Origin: an uncultured Eubacteriales bacterium | GTDB taxonomy: Bacteria > Bacillota > Clostridia > Oscillospirales > Acutalibacteraceae | NCBI GenBank assembly: GCA_934541115.1 | Contig: CAKTDF010000004.1 | Span: 1 to 64,000, forward strand | Length of the DNA stretch: 64,000 nt | Reading direction: 5' to 3' | Part shown: positions 34,894 through 42,784 of the stretch, piece after piece | How the letters are laid out: the number at the start of each line of letters is the position of its first letter | Numbering within the stretch: position 1 is the stretch's first letter | Position numbers and translations under genes: made by a program | Notes under the pieces: model-generated | Seen by the model: the letters and a program-made list of their open reading frames with translations, nothing else | Told to the model about the DNA's origin: nothing | Database searches by the model: none

Positions 34894-35832
34894 TCAATAG
34901 GTAAAAGTCCAAACCTCATGCTGACTGCCCTCAAAAGAGGCGTTGCCGCTCATGACGCGCAGAAGTTTTGCTTCTCCGTAGCCGCTCATCGGAAGGGTGA
35001 GGTCGAGCTTAACAAGCTTGCCTGCGGGGTTGACCGTTGCAACAATGGTTGAGCCGGGATAGTTCATATCCGCTTTAGTGATTGTTGCGCCGTTCACGTC
35101 AATTTTTGAAAGGTCAAGGTAGCCGATGGCTGCGGCATTGTTGGCCGGAACAGGAGACTCAAGAGTAGTTGATTCTGAAACGAGCTTGAGGGTATAGACA
35201 GTGTTTTCGCCGTCCTTTGCAGCTGTTGCTTCGGCAAGTCCGGATTCCGCGAGGTCAAAGTTTTTGCCTTTCGGCGGAATGACCTGAGAGGGAGCAACAA
35301 CGCCCTCGTCCTCAACTGCGGAACCGTCCGGTCTTACGCCGGTAGCCTGTCCGTTGACAAACTGATAGGTTGCGCTTTTTTCGCCTGCATATCTCTGAAT
35401 AATTTTGTTGATAAAATCGACCGCGCTTGAAAGACTGCAATCCGTAACGGTGATCTGAATGTTTTCCGTCTGATTGGCGGTCATGTTCTGTTCAGTCCTC
35501 ACGCCGTCAATTGCTTTTTTGGCTGCGGCGAGGATTTCAGCCTTTGAAAGTGAGGAGGGATCCTTTGCGTTATCGGCTGCTTTTTTTGTGGTCTGCTCCC
35601 GGCTGCCGGCAGTTGTTGCCGACTGTTGGGCCGCAGTGGTTTCAACCGGCTGAACGGTGGTCTGTGCCGCAGTTGTCTGAACGGCAGCGGTTGTGGGCTG
35701 CTGATAGCTTGTCTGAACATTCGGCTGAGATACGGTCTTTTTCTTTTCACGGTAGGAACCGAGTTCAAATCCCATGACAAAGAACCAGATGCTCAGAACA
35801 ACACAGATTACAGCCTTCATTTCTTTTTTCAT
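34894..35832 (-). CDS. Membrane-anchored hypothetical protein with T/Q-rich linker
   Basis: 312 residues. One N-terminal hydrophobic segment (AVICVVLSIWFFVMGFELG) acts as uncleaved anchor or signal. Residues about 38-88 are low-complexity T, Q, A and V, typical of a wall-spanning linker. The rest is a soluble domain of about 220 residues with ILAAAKKAIDGVRTEQNMTA and a beta-rich end (LDLTLPMSGYGEAKLLRVMSG). It resembles uncharacterised Clostridial surface proteins; I do not recognise a defined family. Alone on its strand, with a hairpin terminator downstream. Confidence 0.75.
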   Translation of the reverse strand: MKKEMKAVICVVLSIWFFVMGFELGSYREKKKTVSQPNVQTSYQQPTTAAVQTTAAQTTVQPVETTAAQQSATTAGSREQTTKKAADNAKDPSSLSKAEILAAAKKAIDGVRTEQNMTANQTENIQITVTDCSLSSAVDFINKIIQRYAGEKSATYQFVNGQATGVRPDGSAVEDEGVVAPSQVIPPKGKNFDLAESGLAEATAAKDGENTVYTLKLVSESTTLESPVPANNAAAIGYLDLSKIDVNGATITKADMNYPGSTIVATVNPAGKLVKLDLTLPMSGYGEAKLLRVMSGNASFEGSQHEVWTFTY

Positions 35833-35992
35833 CGGTAGTCAATCTCCTTTATTCACAGCTACTTTTTATCCTTTTTAATACAGAAGAATGCAATTCTTCA
35901 ATTACATACTACGATACCTAATTTTATTTTCCTTGTCAAGAGAAAATATATAAAATTAACAAAATTATAACGCATTTGTCAAACCGAAAAAG

Positions 35993-36021
35993 TTGACACG
36001 CAGAGGGGAGTCTGCTATTGT
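35993..36021 (+). promoter_or_regulatory. Promoter of the second SDR gene
   Basis: TTGACA (35993-35998), 17-nt spacer, TATTGT (36016-36021) with extended -10 TGC. The spacer closely resembles that of the ncRNA promoter at 33622. Confidence 0.7.
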
Positions 36022-36061
36022 ATTAGGGAGTTATCAGTATCTTTTCAGGTGGTGGTGCATT

Positions 36062-36793
36062 ATGAAAAAGTGTGTGCTTGTTACAGGTGCGTCCGGAGGG
36101 ATCGGCAGCGAAATCTGCCGCGTTTTTGCCGAGAACGGCTTTGATATTGCCGCTCAGTATAACCGCGGCGAGGAGGAGATAGAAAAGCTCAGAAATGAGC
36201 TTGAGGAGCGCTTTGGCTGCGTTTTCCTCCCGGTCAGGGCGGATCTTTCCGTTTTCGGCGGCGCAGAAAAGGCTGCCGAAACTGCGCTCTCGTTTTTTAA
36301 AAAGGTTGATGTTCTCGTCAATAATGCCGGCGTTTCGCTCCAGGGTGTTTTTCAGCTGGTGGGCGAGGCGGAGGCAAAAAAGGTTTTTGCCGTCAACTGT
36401 GAAAGCGCCATGCGCTTGACGCAGCTTGTTCTGCCGTCAATGATTGCGCAAGGATACGGAAAAATTGTCAACATATCCTCAATGTGGGGTGTTGAGGGCG
36501 GCTCGTGCGAGGTCCACTACAGCGCCTCAAAAGCGGCTCTCATCGGTTTTACAAAGGCGCTTGCAAAAGAGGTGGGGCCGAGCGGCATTAATGTCAACTG
36601 TGTTGCTCCGGGATTCATTGAAACAAAAATGACGGCGTCTTTCAGCGATGAGGTTCGGGAAGAAATTGCGCAGGAGGCGGCTCTTTGCCGCAACGGAACT
36701 GCGCGCGATATTGCCGAACCGGTTTTCTTCCTTGCGAGCGAAAAGGCGTCTTTCATAACGGGACAGGTGCTCGTTGCAGACGGCGGCAGATGA
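36062..36793 (+). CDS. Short-chain dehydrogenase, FabG-like
   Basis: 243 residues. NAD(P) motif TGASGGIG near the N-terminus, NNAG, the catalytic set N-S-Y-K with YSASK, and the closing ITGQVLVADGGR. The best overall resemblance is to 3-oxoacyl-ACP reductase (FabG), but no other fatty acid synthesis gene is near, so the substrate is open. Start 36062 is set by an AGGTGG ribosome site and the promoter at 35993, which the longer frame would include. Single-gene unit upstream of the aminotransferase/transketolase operon. Confidence 0.88.
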   Translation: MKKCVLVTGASGGIGSEICRVFAENGFDIAAQYNRGEEEIEKLRNELEERFGCVFLPVRADLSVFGGAEKAAETALSFFKKVDVLVNNAGVSLQGVFQLVGEAEAKKVFAVNCESAMRLTQLVLPSMIAQGYGKIVNISSMWGVEGGSCEVHYSASKAALIGFTKALAKEVGPSGINVNCVAPGFIETKMTASFSDEVREEIAQEAALCRNGTARDIAEPVFFLASEKASFITGQVLVADGGR

Positions 36794-36949
36794 CTTTCGG
36801 CAAACAAGGCGTGATGACAGGAATACGCTTTGTGTCTATTATCTTTTTTCACTTTTACCGGTTAAATTCCTTGTGCGGTTTAAAAAAATATATTTTGCAT
36901 AAAAGTGCATTTTATTATTGAACTTTTTGTTATTTTTAATAAAGCGGCA

Positions 36950-36978
36950 TTGACAGAATGGGCAGTTTTTGGTAAAAT
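36950..36978 (+). promoter_or_regulatory. Promoter of the SCP2/aminotransferase/transketolase operon
   Basis: TTGACA (36950-36955), 17-nt spacer, TAAAAT (36973-36978). About 65 nt of leader then AAGGAGG and ATG 37050. Confidence 0.8.
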
Positions 36979-37049
36979 ATTTACAATTATAATAGTGTGT
37001 TGCGGTCATTTTGGGCGTGCACGCATACATAATAAGGAGGAGTTTACAT

Positions 37050-37811
37050 ATGACAGATGCAAAAACCCTGGCGTACATTAACCTTTACGGTATTCTGGGC
37101 GCTTTGGAAAACCTTTGCGAACTTGATGAAGAAGCAAGCAAGCTTGCACAGGTCAAAAAGCCGGTTTCAATCGCTTTCAGCGTAAAGGGCGGTCCCGACG
37201 CAACGCTCACTTTCAAAAACGGCAGATGCAGAATGGAACAGGGCGTTGACCCCAATTGCAACGTTCTTCTGCCTTTCTCATCATGCGAAAAGTTCAACGG
37301 TCTGCTTGACGGAACCGTTACACCGATTCCCCTCAAAGGCTTTACCAAGATCGGTTTTCTTCTCAACAACTTTATGAAGATGACCGACATTCTCACAAAG
37401 TATCTCAGAGCCACCGAGGAGGATCTCAAGGACGAAAAGTTCTTTGAAACCAGCACCAAGATCATGTTCTATCTCATCACAGTTGCTCTCGCTCAGATTG
37501 GCAACAACGATGAAATCGGACGTTTTTCGGCGAGCTATATTCCCGACGGTATCATCGAAATGGGTATTAAAGATTCCGTTGCCGCAACTATCCGCGTCAA
37601 GGACCATCACCTTGTTACAATTAAGCAAAAGCCCGAAAGCTATCGCTCAAAGATGGAGTTCGGCTCAATCAAGCTTGCAAGAGACCTCTTTGACGGCAAG
37701 GTCAACGCAGTTGCCTGCATCGGCGAAGGCACCGTCACAATGTCCGGTCTCATTAACATGATTGACAACCTCAACAGAATACTCGACAGAGTTGGACTTT
37801 ATTTGGCATAA
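37050..37811 (+). CDS. SCP2-like protein, operon gene 1
   Basis: 253 residues, soluble, no signal. Two SCP2 (sterol carrier)-like halves are visible: SIAFSVKGGPDATLTFKNGR...LLDGTVTPIPLKGF, and ATIRVKDHHLVTIKQK...LARDLFDGKVNAVACIGEGTVTMSG, each with the F/S...A..LF.GK..... pattern of the fold. SCP2 domains bind lipids or long hydrophobic ligands. A paralogue closes the operon at 41098. Start 37050 follows AAGGAGG. It lies 15 bp before the aminotransferase gene. Probably a carrier or binding partner for the operon's substrate; not proven. Confidence 0.75.
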   Translation: MTDAKTLAYINLYGILGALENLCELDEEASKLAQVKKPVSIAFSVKGGPDATLTFKNGRCRMEQGVDPNCNVLLPFSSCEKFNGLLDGTVTPIPLKGFTKIGFLLNNFMKMTDILTKYLRATEEDLKDEKFFETSTKIMFYLITVALAQIGNNDEIGRFSASYIPDGIIEMGIKDSVAATIRVKDHHLVTIKQKPESYRSKMEFGSIKLARDLFDGKVNAVACIGEGTVTMSGLINMIDNLNRILDRVGLYLA

Positions 37812-37826
37812 GGAGGAGGGTATATA

Positions 37827-39092
37827 ATGAATATTCCGGTTTATGAAAATCATCAGAAGAGCAGAGAAATGTTCCAGAGAGCAACTCAGATAGTTCCCTC
37901 CGGCATTTACGGTCACCTCGGTCCCGCAGAGGGACAGTTTATTCCCGTTTCCAACTGGCCGCTTTTTGCAGAAAAGGCAAAGGGCTCATATATTTGGGAC
38001 GTTGACGGAAACAAATATATCGACTATATGTGCGCCTACGGTCCGAACGTTCTCGGCTATTGCGACGAAGACGTTGACGCAGCCGCAATCAAGCAGATCG
38101 CTCTCGGCAACTGCACCACCACTCCGGAAAAGGTTATGCTTGAATGTGCAGAGGTTCTTGTTGACACCGTCAACACCGCCGACTGGGCTTTCTTTGCAAA
38201 GAACGGTAATGACGCAACTCAGGGCGCTATCATGTGCGCAAGAGCTCATACCCACAGAAAGAAAATCATCATGTTCCGCGGCTATTACCACGGCGTTTCA
38301 CCCTGGTGCATGAAGAAGGACTATCCCGGCGTTCTTGAAGAGGACGTATGCAACAATATCGTTATTCCGTGGAATGACATTCCCGCTCTTGAAAGAGTTA
38401 TTGAAGAAAACCGCGATCAGATCGCCGCACTCATCGCTCAGCCCTATGACCACGGCAACTTCTATGACAACTCATTCCCGGCAGAGGGATTTTGGAAAAA
38501 GGTCAGAGAAATCTGCACAAAGAACGGCATCATTCTTATCATAGACGATGTTCGCGCAGGCTTCCGTCTTGACCTTGCCGGTTCAGACCATTACTTTGGC
38601 TTTGAGGCTGACCTCATCTGCTTCTGCAAGGCTCTTGCCAACGGCTACAACATGTCTGCAATCTGCGGCAAGGAATTCCTCAAGAGCGCAATGAGCTCAC
38701 TTTCCTACACAGGTTCATACTGGCTTTCTGCGGTTCCGTTCGCAGCCTGCATTGCCTGCATCAACAAGATGAAAAAGCTCGACACGCCCAAGATGTTCCT
38801 TGAAAAGGGCACAAAGCTCACCGAAGGTCTTAAGGCTGCCGGCAAAGAGCATGGCTTTGACCTTGTAACATCAGGCGCACCGGCTCTGTTCTATCTCAGA
38901 ATCGCCAACGATGACAGCATGGTTCTTCATCAGGAATGGATCGCAGAGATGGTTAAGCGCGGCATCTTCCTTGCCAGCCACCATAATCACTTCATCAATG
39001 CGTCGCTTTCCGATAAGGACATCAAGCACACCATTGAAGTCGGCGAAGAATGCTTCAAGATTCTTGCCAAGAATCACCCGGAGCTTTTCTGA
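37827..39092 (+). CDS. Class III PLP aminotransferase (GSA-aminotransferase-like)
   Basis: 421 residues. Fold-type I PLP enzyme resembling glutamate-1-semialdehyde aminomutase: PSGIYGHLGPAEGQ-type start, NGNDATQGAIMCARAHT (cofactor phosphate region), IIDDVRAGFRLDLAG, and Schiff-base lysine K268 in FCKALANGYN. No haem genes are nearby, and it sits between an SCP2-like protein and a split transketolase, so it probably aminates a keto or aldehyde sugar or chain rather than making 5-aminolevulinate. Ribosome site AAGGAGG. Confidence 0.88.
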   Translation: MNIPVYENHQKSREMFQRATQIVPSGIYGHLGPAEGQFIPVSNWPLFAEKAKGSYIWDVDGNKYIDYMCAYGPNVLGYCDEDVDAAAIKQIALGNCTTTPEKVMLECAEVLVDTVNTADWAFFAKNGNDATQGAIMCARAHTHRKKIIMFRGYYHGVSPWCMKKDYPGVLEEDVCNNIVIPWNDIPALERVIEENRDQIAALIAQPYDHGNFYDNSFPAEGFWKKVREICTKNGIILIIDDVRAGFRLDLAGSDHYFGFEADLICFCKALANGYNMSAICGKEFLKSAMSSLSYTGSYWLSAVPFAACIACINKMKKLDTPKMFLEKGTKLTEGLKAAGKEHGFDLVTSGAPALFYLRIANDDSMVLHQEWIAEMVKRGIFLASHHNHFINASLSDKDIKHTIEVGEECFKILAKNHPELF

Positions 39093-39180
39093 TAATCATG
39101 TGAATCAGGGGTCTCCGGCTTTGCCCGGAGGCTCTGAAAAGAATACATATTCTTACTAATTTTTAACGGAGGAGAAAATT

Positions 39181-40059
39181 ATGCCACTTTCAAAAAAAGA
39201 ATGGCTTGCCCTTGAAAAAAAGGCTTATGAGCTTCGTCAGCTTTGCATGAAGACAACTGCCTGGGCAGGCAGCGGTCATATCGGCGGCGGTATGAGCGTT
39301 ATGGATCTTCTTACGGTCCTTTATCACAAATACCTCAACATTAGGGTTGAAGAGCCTCAGTGGGAAGACAGAGACCGCTTCATTCTTTCAAAGGGTCATG
39401 CAGCAATTGCTTATGCTCCCGTACTTTGCGACAAGGGCTTCAACGACCCCGAAATGCTCAAAACTTTCAACCTTTCAGGTTCAAAGATGGGTATGCACCT
39501 TGACTCAAACAAGGTTGTCGGCGTTGACGCTTCAACCGGTTCCCTCGGTCACGGTGTTTCAATCGCGGCAGGTACCGCTCTTGCAGCGAGAATTCTCGGC
39601 AAGGATTACCTCACCTATGTTGTAACCGGCGACGGCGAGCTTGGCGAAGGCTCCAACTGGGAAGGATTTATGACTATCAATCACTATGAGCTTTCAAACT
39701 GCATCGTTTTCATCGACCGCAACCATTGCATGATCGACGGACCGACAGAAGAAGTTATGAAGCTTGAACCCCTTGCAGACAAAATGGTTGCTTTCGGCTT
39801 CAACACCGTTACCGTTGACGGCAACAACATCGGCGCTCTCTGCGACGCCATCGATATGGCTATTGAACGCTCAAAGACCAAGTGCGCTCCCACCTGCATT
39901 ATCATGGACACCAAAAAGGGTGCAGGCATCAAGGATATCGCAGGCGACTATCATTGCCATTACATGGCTCTTGACGACGCAACGTTTGACAAGTACATGA
40001 AGGAACTTGAAGAGGATTACAACGAACGCGTTGCGCGCGTAGAAAAGGAGGCTAAATAA
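39181..40059 (+). CDS. Transketolase, N-terminal (TPP-binding) subunit
   Basis: 292 residues. Transketolase N half with SGHIGGGMSVMDLLTVLYHKYLN, FILSKGHAAIAYAPVL, GSLGHGVSIAAGTALAARI and the TPP motif GDGELGEGSNWEG. Paired with the C-terminal subunit 2 bp downstream, as in split transketolases. These move two-carbon ketol units between sugars. Linkage to an aminotransferase suggests a dedicated, non-central pathway. Confidence 0.92.
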   Translation: MPLSKKEWLALEKKAYELRQLCMKTTAWAGSGHIGGGMSVMDLLTVLYHKYLNIRVEEPQWEDRDRFILSKGHAAIAYAPVLCDKGFNDPEMLKTFNLSGSKMGMHLDSNKVVGVDASTGSLGHGVSIAAGTALAARILGKDYLTYVVTGDGELGEGSNWEGFMTINHYELSNCIVFIDRNHCMIDGPTEEVMKLEPLADKMVAFGFNTVTVDGNNIGALCDAIDMAIERSKTKCAPTCIIMDTKKGAGIKDIAGDYHCHYMALDDATFDKYMKELEEDYNERVARVEKEAK

Positions 40060-40061
40060 TT

Positions 40062-41072
40062 ATGGCAGGCGGATTTGTTTATACCGCAATTGACCAGACA
40101 GAAGTTGCAACCGCTGAAATTTACGGTAAGGCTCTGGCTGACATAATTCTTAAAGACCCCAAGGTTGTTGCAATCACCGCAGACCTTGCAAAATCAACAA
40201 AACTCGGCGACGTTCTCAAGGTTTGCCCCGAGAGAGTTATCAACGTAGGTATTGCCGAGCAGGATATGTTCGGCGTTGCCGCAGGTATGGCAAGAGCCGG
40301 CTGCATTCCGTTCCTTTCGGGCTTTTCCGCTTTCACTTCAATGAGAGCCTGCGATCAGCTCCATACCGATATCTGCTATCAGAACGTCAATGCAAAAATC
40401 ATTGCTACCCACGCAGGTACTTCGTTCGGTCAGGCAGGTTCGACCCATCACGCTATAGTTGACCTTGCAATCACAAGAGCAATGCCGAACCTCACCGTTA
40501 TTGTTCCGGCTGACGGCATGGAGACCGCCAACGCAGTCAACGCTGCATACAACAACTTCGGTCCATATTACATCCGCATCAACCGCGGTTTTGACCGTGT
40601 TCTTTATGATAACATGGATTATGGCTTTGAGGTTGGCAAGGCTGTTGAAATCAATCCCGGAACCGATATCACCGTAATTGCCTGCGGCTCATGCGTATTC
40701 CAGGCAAAGCAAGCGGCAGAGTTCCTTGAGAACGCAGACGGACTCAAGGTTCGCGTTCTCAATATGCACACTATCAAGCCGATCGATAAGGAAGCTATCA
40801 TCAAGGCTGTTATGGACACCAGAAGAATCATCACCGTTGAAGACCACAGCGTCATCGGCGGTCTCGGCTCCGCAGTTTCAGAGGTTGTTGTTGAGGCAGG
40901 CAAGGCTTGTGCATTCAAGATGCTCGGTCACCCGGATAAGTTTGCACCCATCGGTCTCCACGAGGACATCATGGCTGAAGTCGGAATCGACGCAAACGGA
41001 ATCATCGCCGCAGTTCGCGAAGTTATGCACAAGGACTTTGAAGAAGACGATAACTGGGACGACGAGTTTTAA
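40062..41072 (+). CDS. Transketolase, C-terminal subunit
   Basis: 336 residues. The pyrimidine-binding half, with FRNVGIAEQ-type motif NVGIAEQDMFGVAAGMARAG, LSGFSAFTSMRACDQLHTDI, GSTHHAIVDLAITRAMPN, and a C-terminal domain with EDHSVIGGLGSAVSEVV. Together with the 39181 gene it reconstitutes a full transketolase or DXS-like enzyme. Start 40062 is 2 bp after the stop of the partner. An acidic tail (DFEEDDNWDDEF) is unusual. Confidence 0.92.
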   Translation: MAGGFVYTAIDQTEVATAEIYGKALADIILKDPKVVAITADLAKSTKLGDVLKVCPERVINVGIAEQDMFGVAAGMARAGCIPFLSGFSAFTSMRACDQLHTDICYQNVNAKIIATHAGTSFGQAGSTHHAIVDLAITRAMPNLTVIVPADGMETANAVNAAYNNFGPYYIRINRGFDRVLYDNMDYGFEVGKAVEINPGTDITVIACGSCVFQAKQAAEFLENADGLKVRVLNMHTIKPIDKEAIIKAVMDTRRIITVEDHSVIGGLGSAVSEVVVEAGKACAFKMLGHPDKFAPIGLHEDIMAEVGIDANGIIAAVREVMHKDFEEDDNWDDEF

Positions 41073-41097
41073 TTAAGAGGAAAGGAGAGCAAATATA

Positions 41098-41901
41098 ATG
41101 TCAATACCTCAGGAAGCATTATATTCAAACAAAATATTTTTGAACGCCGCTCTTCCTCTTGTCAAGGTAATTGCAACCGATGTTCCCTCGCTTGCAAAGA
41201 AGTTTGAACACGCCCACGCTGTGATTCAGGTCAGCGCCCTCAATCCGGAGGTTCCGGAGGGCAAGGTCGGAATGCACTTTGTTGTAAACAGCGGCGAATG
41301 GCTCGTTCACACATGCCTGACAAAAGATCCTCACATAGAGCTTGAGTTCAAGAGCGTTGAAGCCCTCAACGGCTTTTTCAAGGGTAACATCACCCTTGGC
41401 GCTATCCCGAAGATCCACGGCATCAAAAAAGCCGGAACGCTCGTTGCGTTCGTTCAGGTTCTTCTCAAAATGGCGTCGCTCCTCGGCGCAGACAAGGCTC
41501 CGGAAGATGAAGATACCCAGAGACTTATGGTCAAGTGCTTCTTCTATCTCCTTTCGAGCGGCATCAGCCAGCTCAACAAGATGGGCCATCCGGAAATTCA
41601 CGATTGGGCGCTCAAGAGCCCGGATCGCGTTTATGCTTTTGCTGTCAACGATCATCCCGAAGTTGCGGCATATATACGCGTAAAGGCAGGAAAGACCAGA
41701 GCCGGCAGAGGCGAATACAAGAGAGCAATGCCTTTCTTCACCCTCCGTTTCGACTCTTTCAAGAGTGCGCTCGGAACGCTTCTCGGAACAGACGATATGC
41801 TTGAGTCCACAAAGAGCGGAAAGCTCATTATGGACGGTGCACCGGAATTCGGCGCACAGATCGGCGGTTTCCTTCTCATGGTCGGAGACCTTGCAAAATA
41901 A
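41098..41901 (+). CDS. SCP2-like protein, operon gene 5
   Basis: 267 residues, paralogous to 37050-37811 in length and layout: an N-terminal SCP2-like half (VIQVSALNPEVPEGKVGMHF, then VEALNGFFKGNITLGAIPKI) and a second half (AAYIRVKAGKTRAG, then FKSALGTLLGTDDML). Two related binding proteins bracketing the enzymes suggest distinct ligands or a heterodimer. Last gene of the operon; terminator 17 bp downstream. Confidence 0.75.
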   Translation: MSIPQEALYSNKIFLNAALPLVKVIATDVPSLAKKFEHAHAVIQVSALNPEVPEGKVGMHFVVNSGEWLVHTCLTKDPHIELEFKSVEALNGFFKGNITLGAIPKIHGIKKAGTLVAFVQVLLKMASLLGADKAPEDEDTQRLMVKCFFYLLSSGISQLNKMGHPEIHDWALKSPDRVYAFAVNDHPEVAAYIRVKAGKTRAGRGEYKRAMPFFTLRFDSFKSALGTLLGTDDMLESTKSGKLIMDGAPEFGAQIGGFLLMVGDLAK

Positions 41902-41917
41902 GCATAAGAATATTATT

Positions 41918-41953
41918 AAAGCGACTGCCCGTTCGGCGGTCGCTTTGCTTTTT
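41918..41953 (+). terminator. Terminator of the aminotransferase/transketolase operon
   Basis: 12-bp stem AAAGCGACTGCC / GGCGGTCGCTTT (one wobble), loop CGTTC, then GCTTTTTG. Confidence 0.88.
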
Positions 41954-41960
41954 GCGGTTA

Positions 41961-41989
41961 TTGACAATGAGTAAATATTATGCTACACT
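41961..41989 (+). promoter_or_regulatory. Promoter of the decayed gene at 42060
   Basis: TTGACA (41961-41966), 17-nt spacer, TACACT (41984-41989), with extended -10 TGC. Intact although the gene it served is broken. Confidence 0.7.
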
Positions 41990-42059
41990 ACCCACGCATG
42001 TATGATTGCATCGCTGAAATTCAGCAAGTATTAAAACAGACCATAGGAGTGAGAGGGTT

Positions 42060-42668
42060 ATGTTCTTTGAAGAGATAAAAAGAAGATCAGAAAAAACAAT
42101 ATCATTTTGCTTGCAATAGATTTGGTGTTTCTCTGCGGCTGCGCGGCAGGGATTGTTTTCACCGGGTTTTCATCGGAAAAAGAGAGTCAAATAGGATTTA
42201 GATTTACCGGGATTGGCATTCCTATTCCTAATTGGTTGTTTTCGGTTTTTTGATCATATTCTGCCTGGCGTGCACCTACTTGCTGGTTTTACTGTTAAAG
42301 GAAATTCTTAAAAATACCACATATAATGAAACAATTGCCAAGGCTGAAAAAGTCGGAAACATAGAGACGATCGACAGCATTCTGAGCATTCTGCCGAAGA
42401 ATGAGCATACAAAGGACGGTGAACTGATATTTAATGATACGCTGTTCTTTTATCGTTACGGAGCGCATGTTACATTAGCCGCCACAAATCAATTATGTCC
42501 GTTGTGCCCAATATTCAAAAGGGACGGGAGCAGGCAATATATGTGCAGGTGCAGTTCCCCGATGAAACGGTGAAAATCAATTCGAGAGAAAAAGACGTGC
42601 TTACTCTCGCAGAAGAAATATTGACCTGCGCAAAGGCAGGCGGAATAAATGGTTATAATAACATCTAA
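42060..42668 (+). pseudogene. Frameshifted small membrane protein gene
   Basis: Reading from ATG 42060 (ribosome site AGGAG) the frame must be restored three times to get one continuous protein of about 200 residues ending at TAA 42666-42668. The shifts fall at an A6 run (42091-42096), a T6 run (42246-42251) and an AAA (about 42486-42488), and all three behave as one-base losses. The restored product would have two TM helices (around ILLAIDLVFLCGC and FLIIFCLACTYLLVLLL) and a soluble C-terminal part (IYVQVQFPDETVKINSRE). Family not recognised. Either a true pseudogene with a live promoter, or assembly error at homopolymers. Confidence 0.75.
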
Positions 42669-42730
42669 AGAAAAATAGTTTCCTAAAGGTTGCACTCTCA
42701 CGGCAAACACGCTTTTGTCAAGAGGGTGTA

Positions 42731-42775
42731 AAAACGGGGCTGCTCTGAATCTTCAGAACAGCCCCAATTTTTTTT
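42731..42775. terminator. Bidirectional terminator
   Basis: Stem GGGGCTGCTCTGAA / TTCAGAACAGCCCC (one mismatch) at 42736-42765, followed by eight Ts on the plus strand and preceded by A5, which serves the minus strand. Confidence 0.88.
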
Positions 42776-42784
42776 GTTGCGTTT

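Noticed and set aside
37827..39092. Glutamate-1-semialdehyde aminomutase for haem synthesis
   Set aside because: No haem gene is near and the operon partners are transketolase and SCP2-like proteins, so the specific hemL name is not supported.
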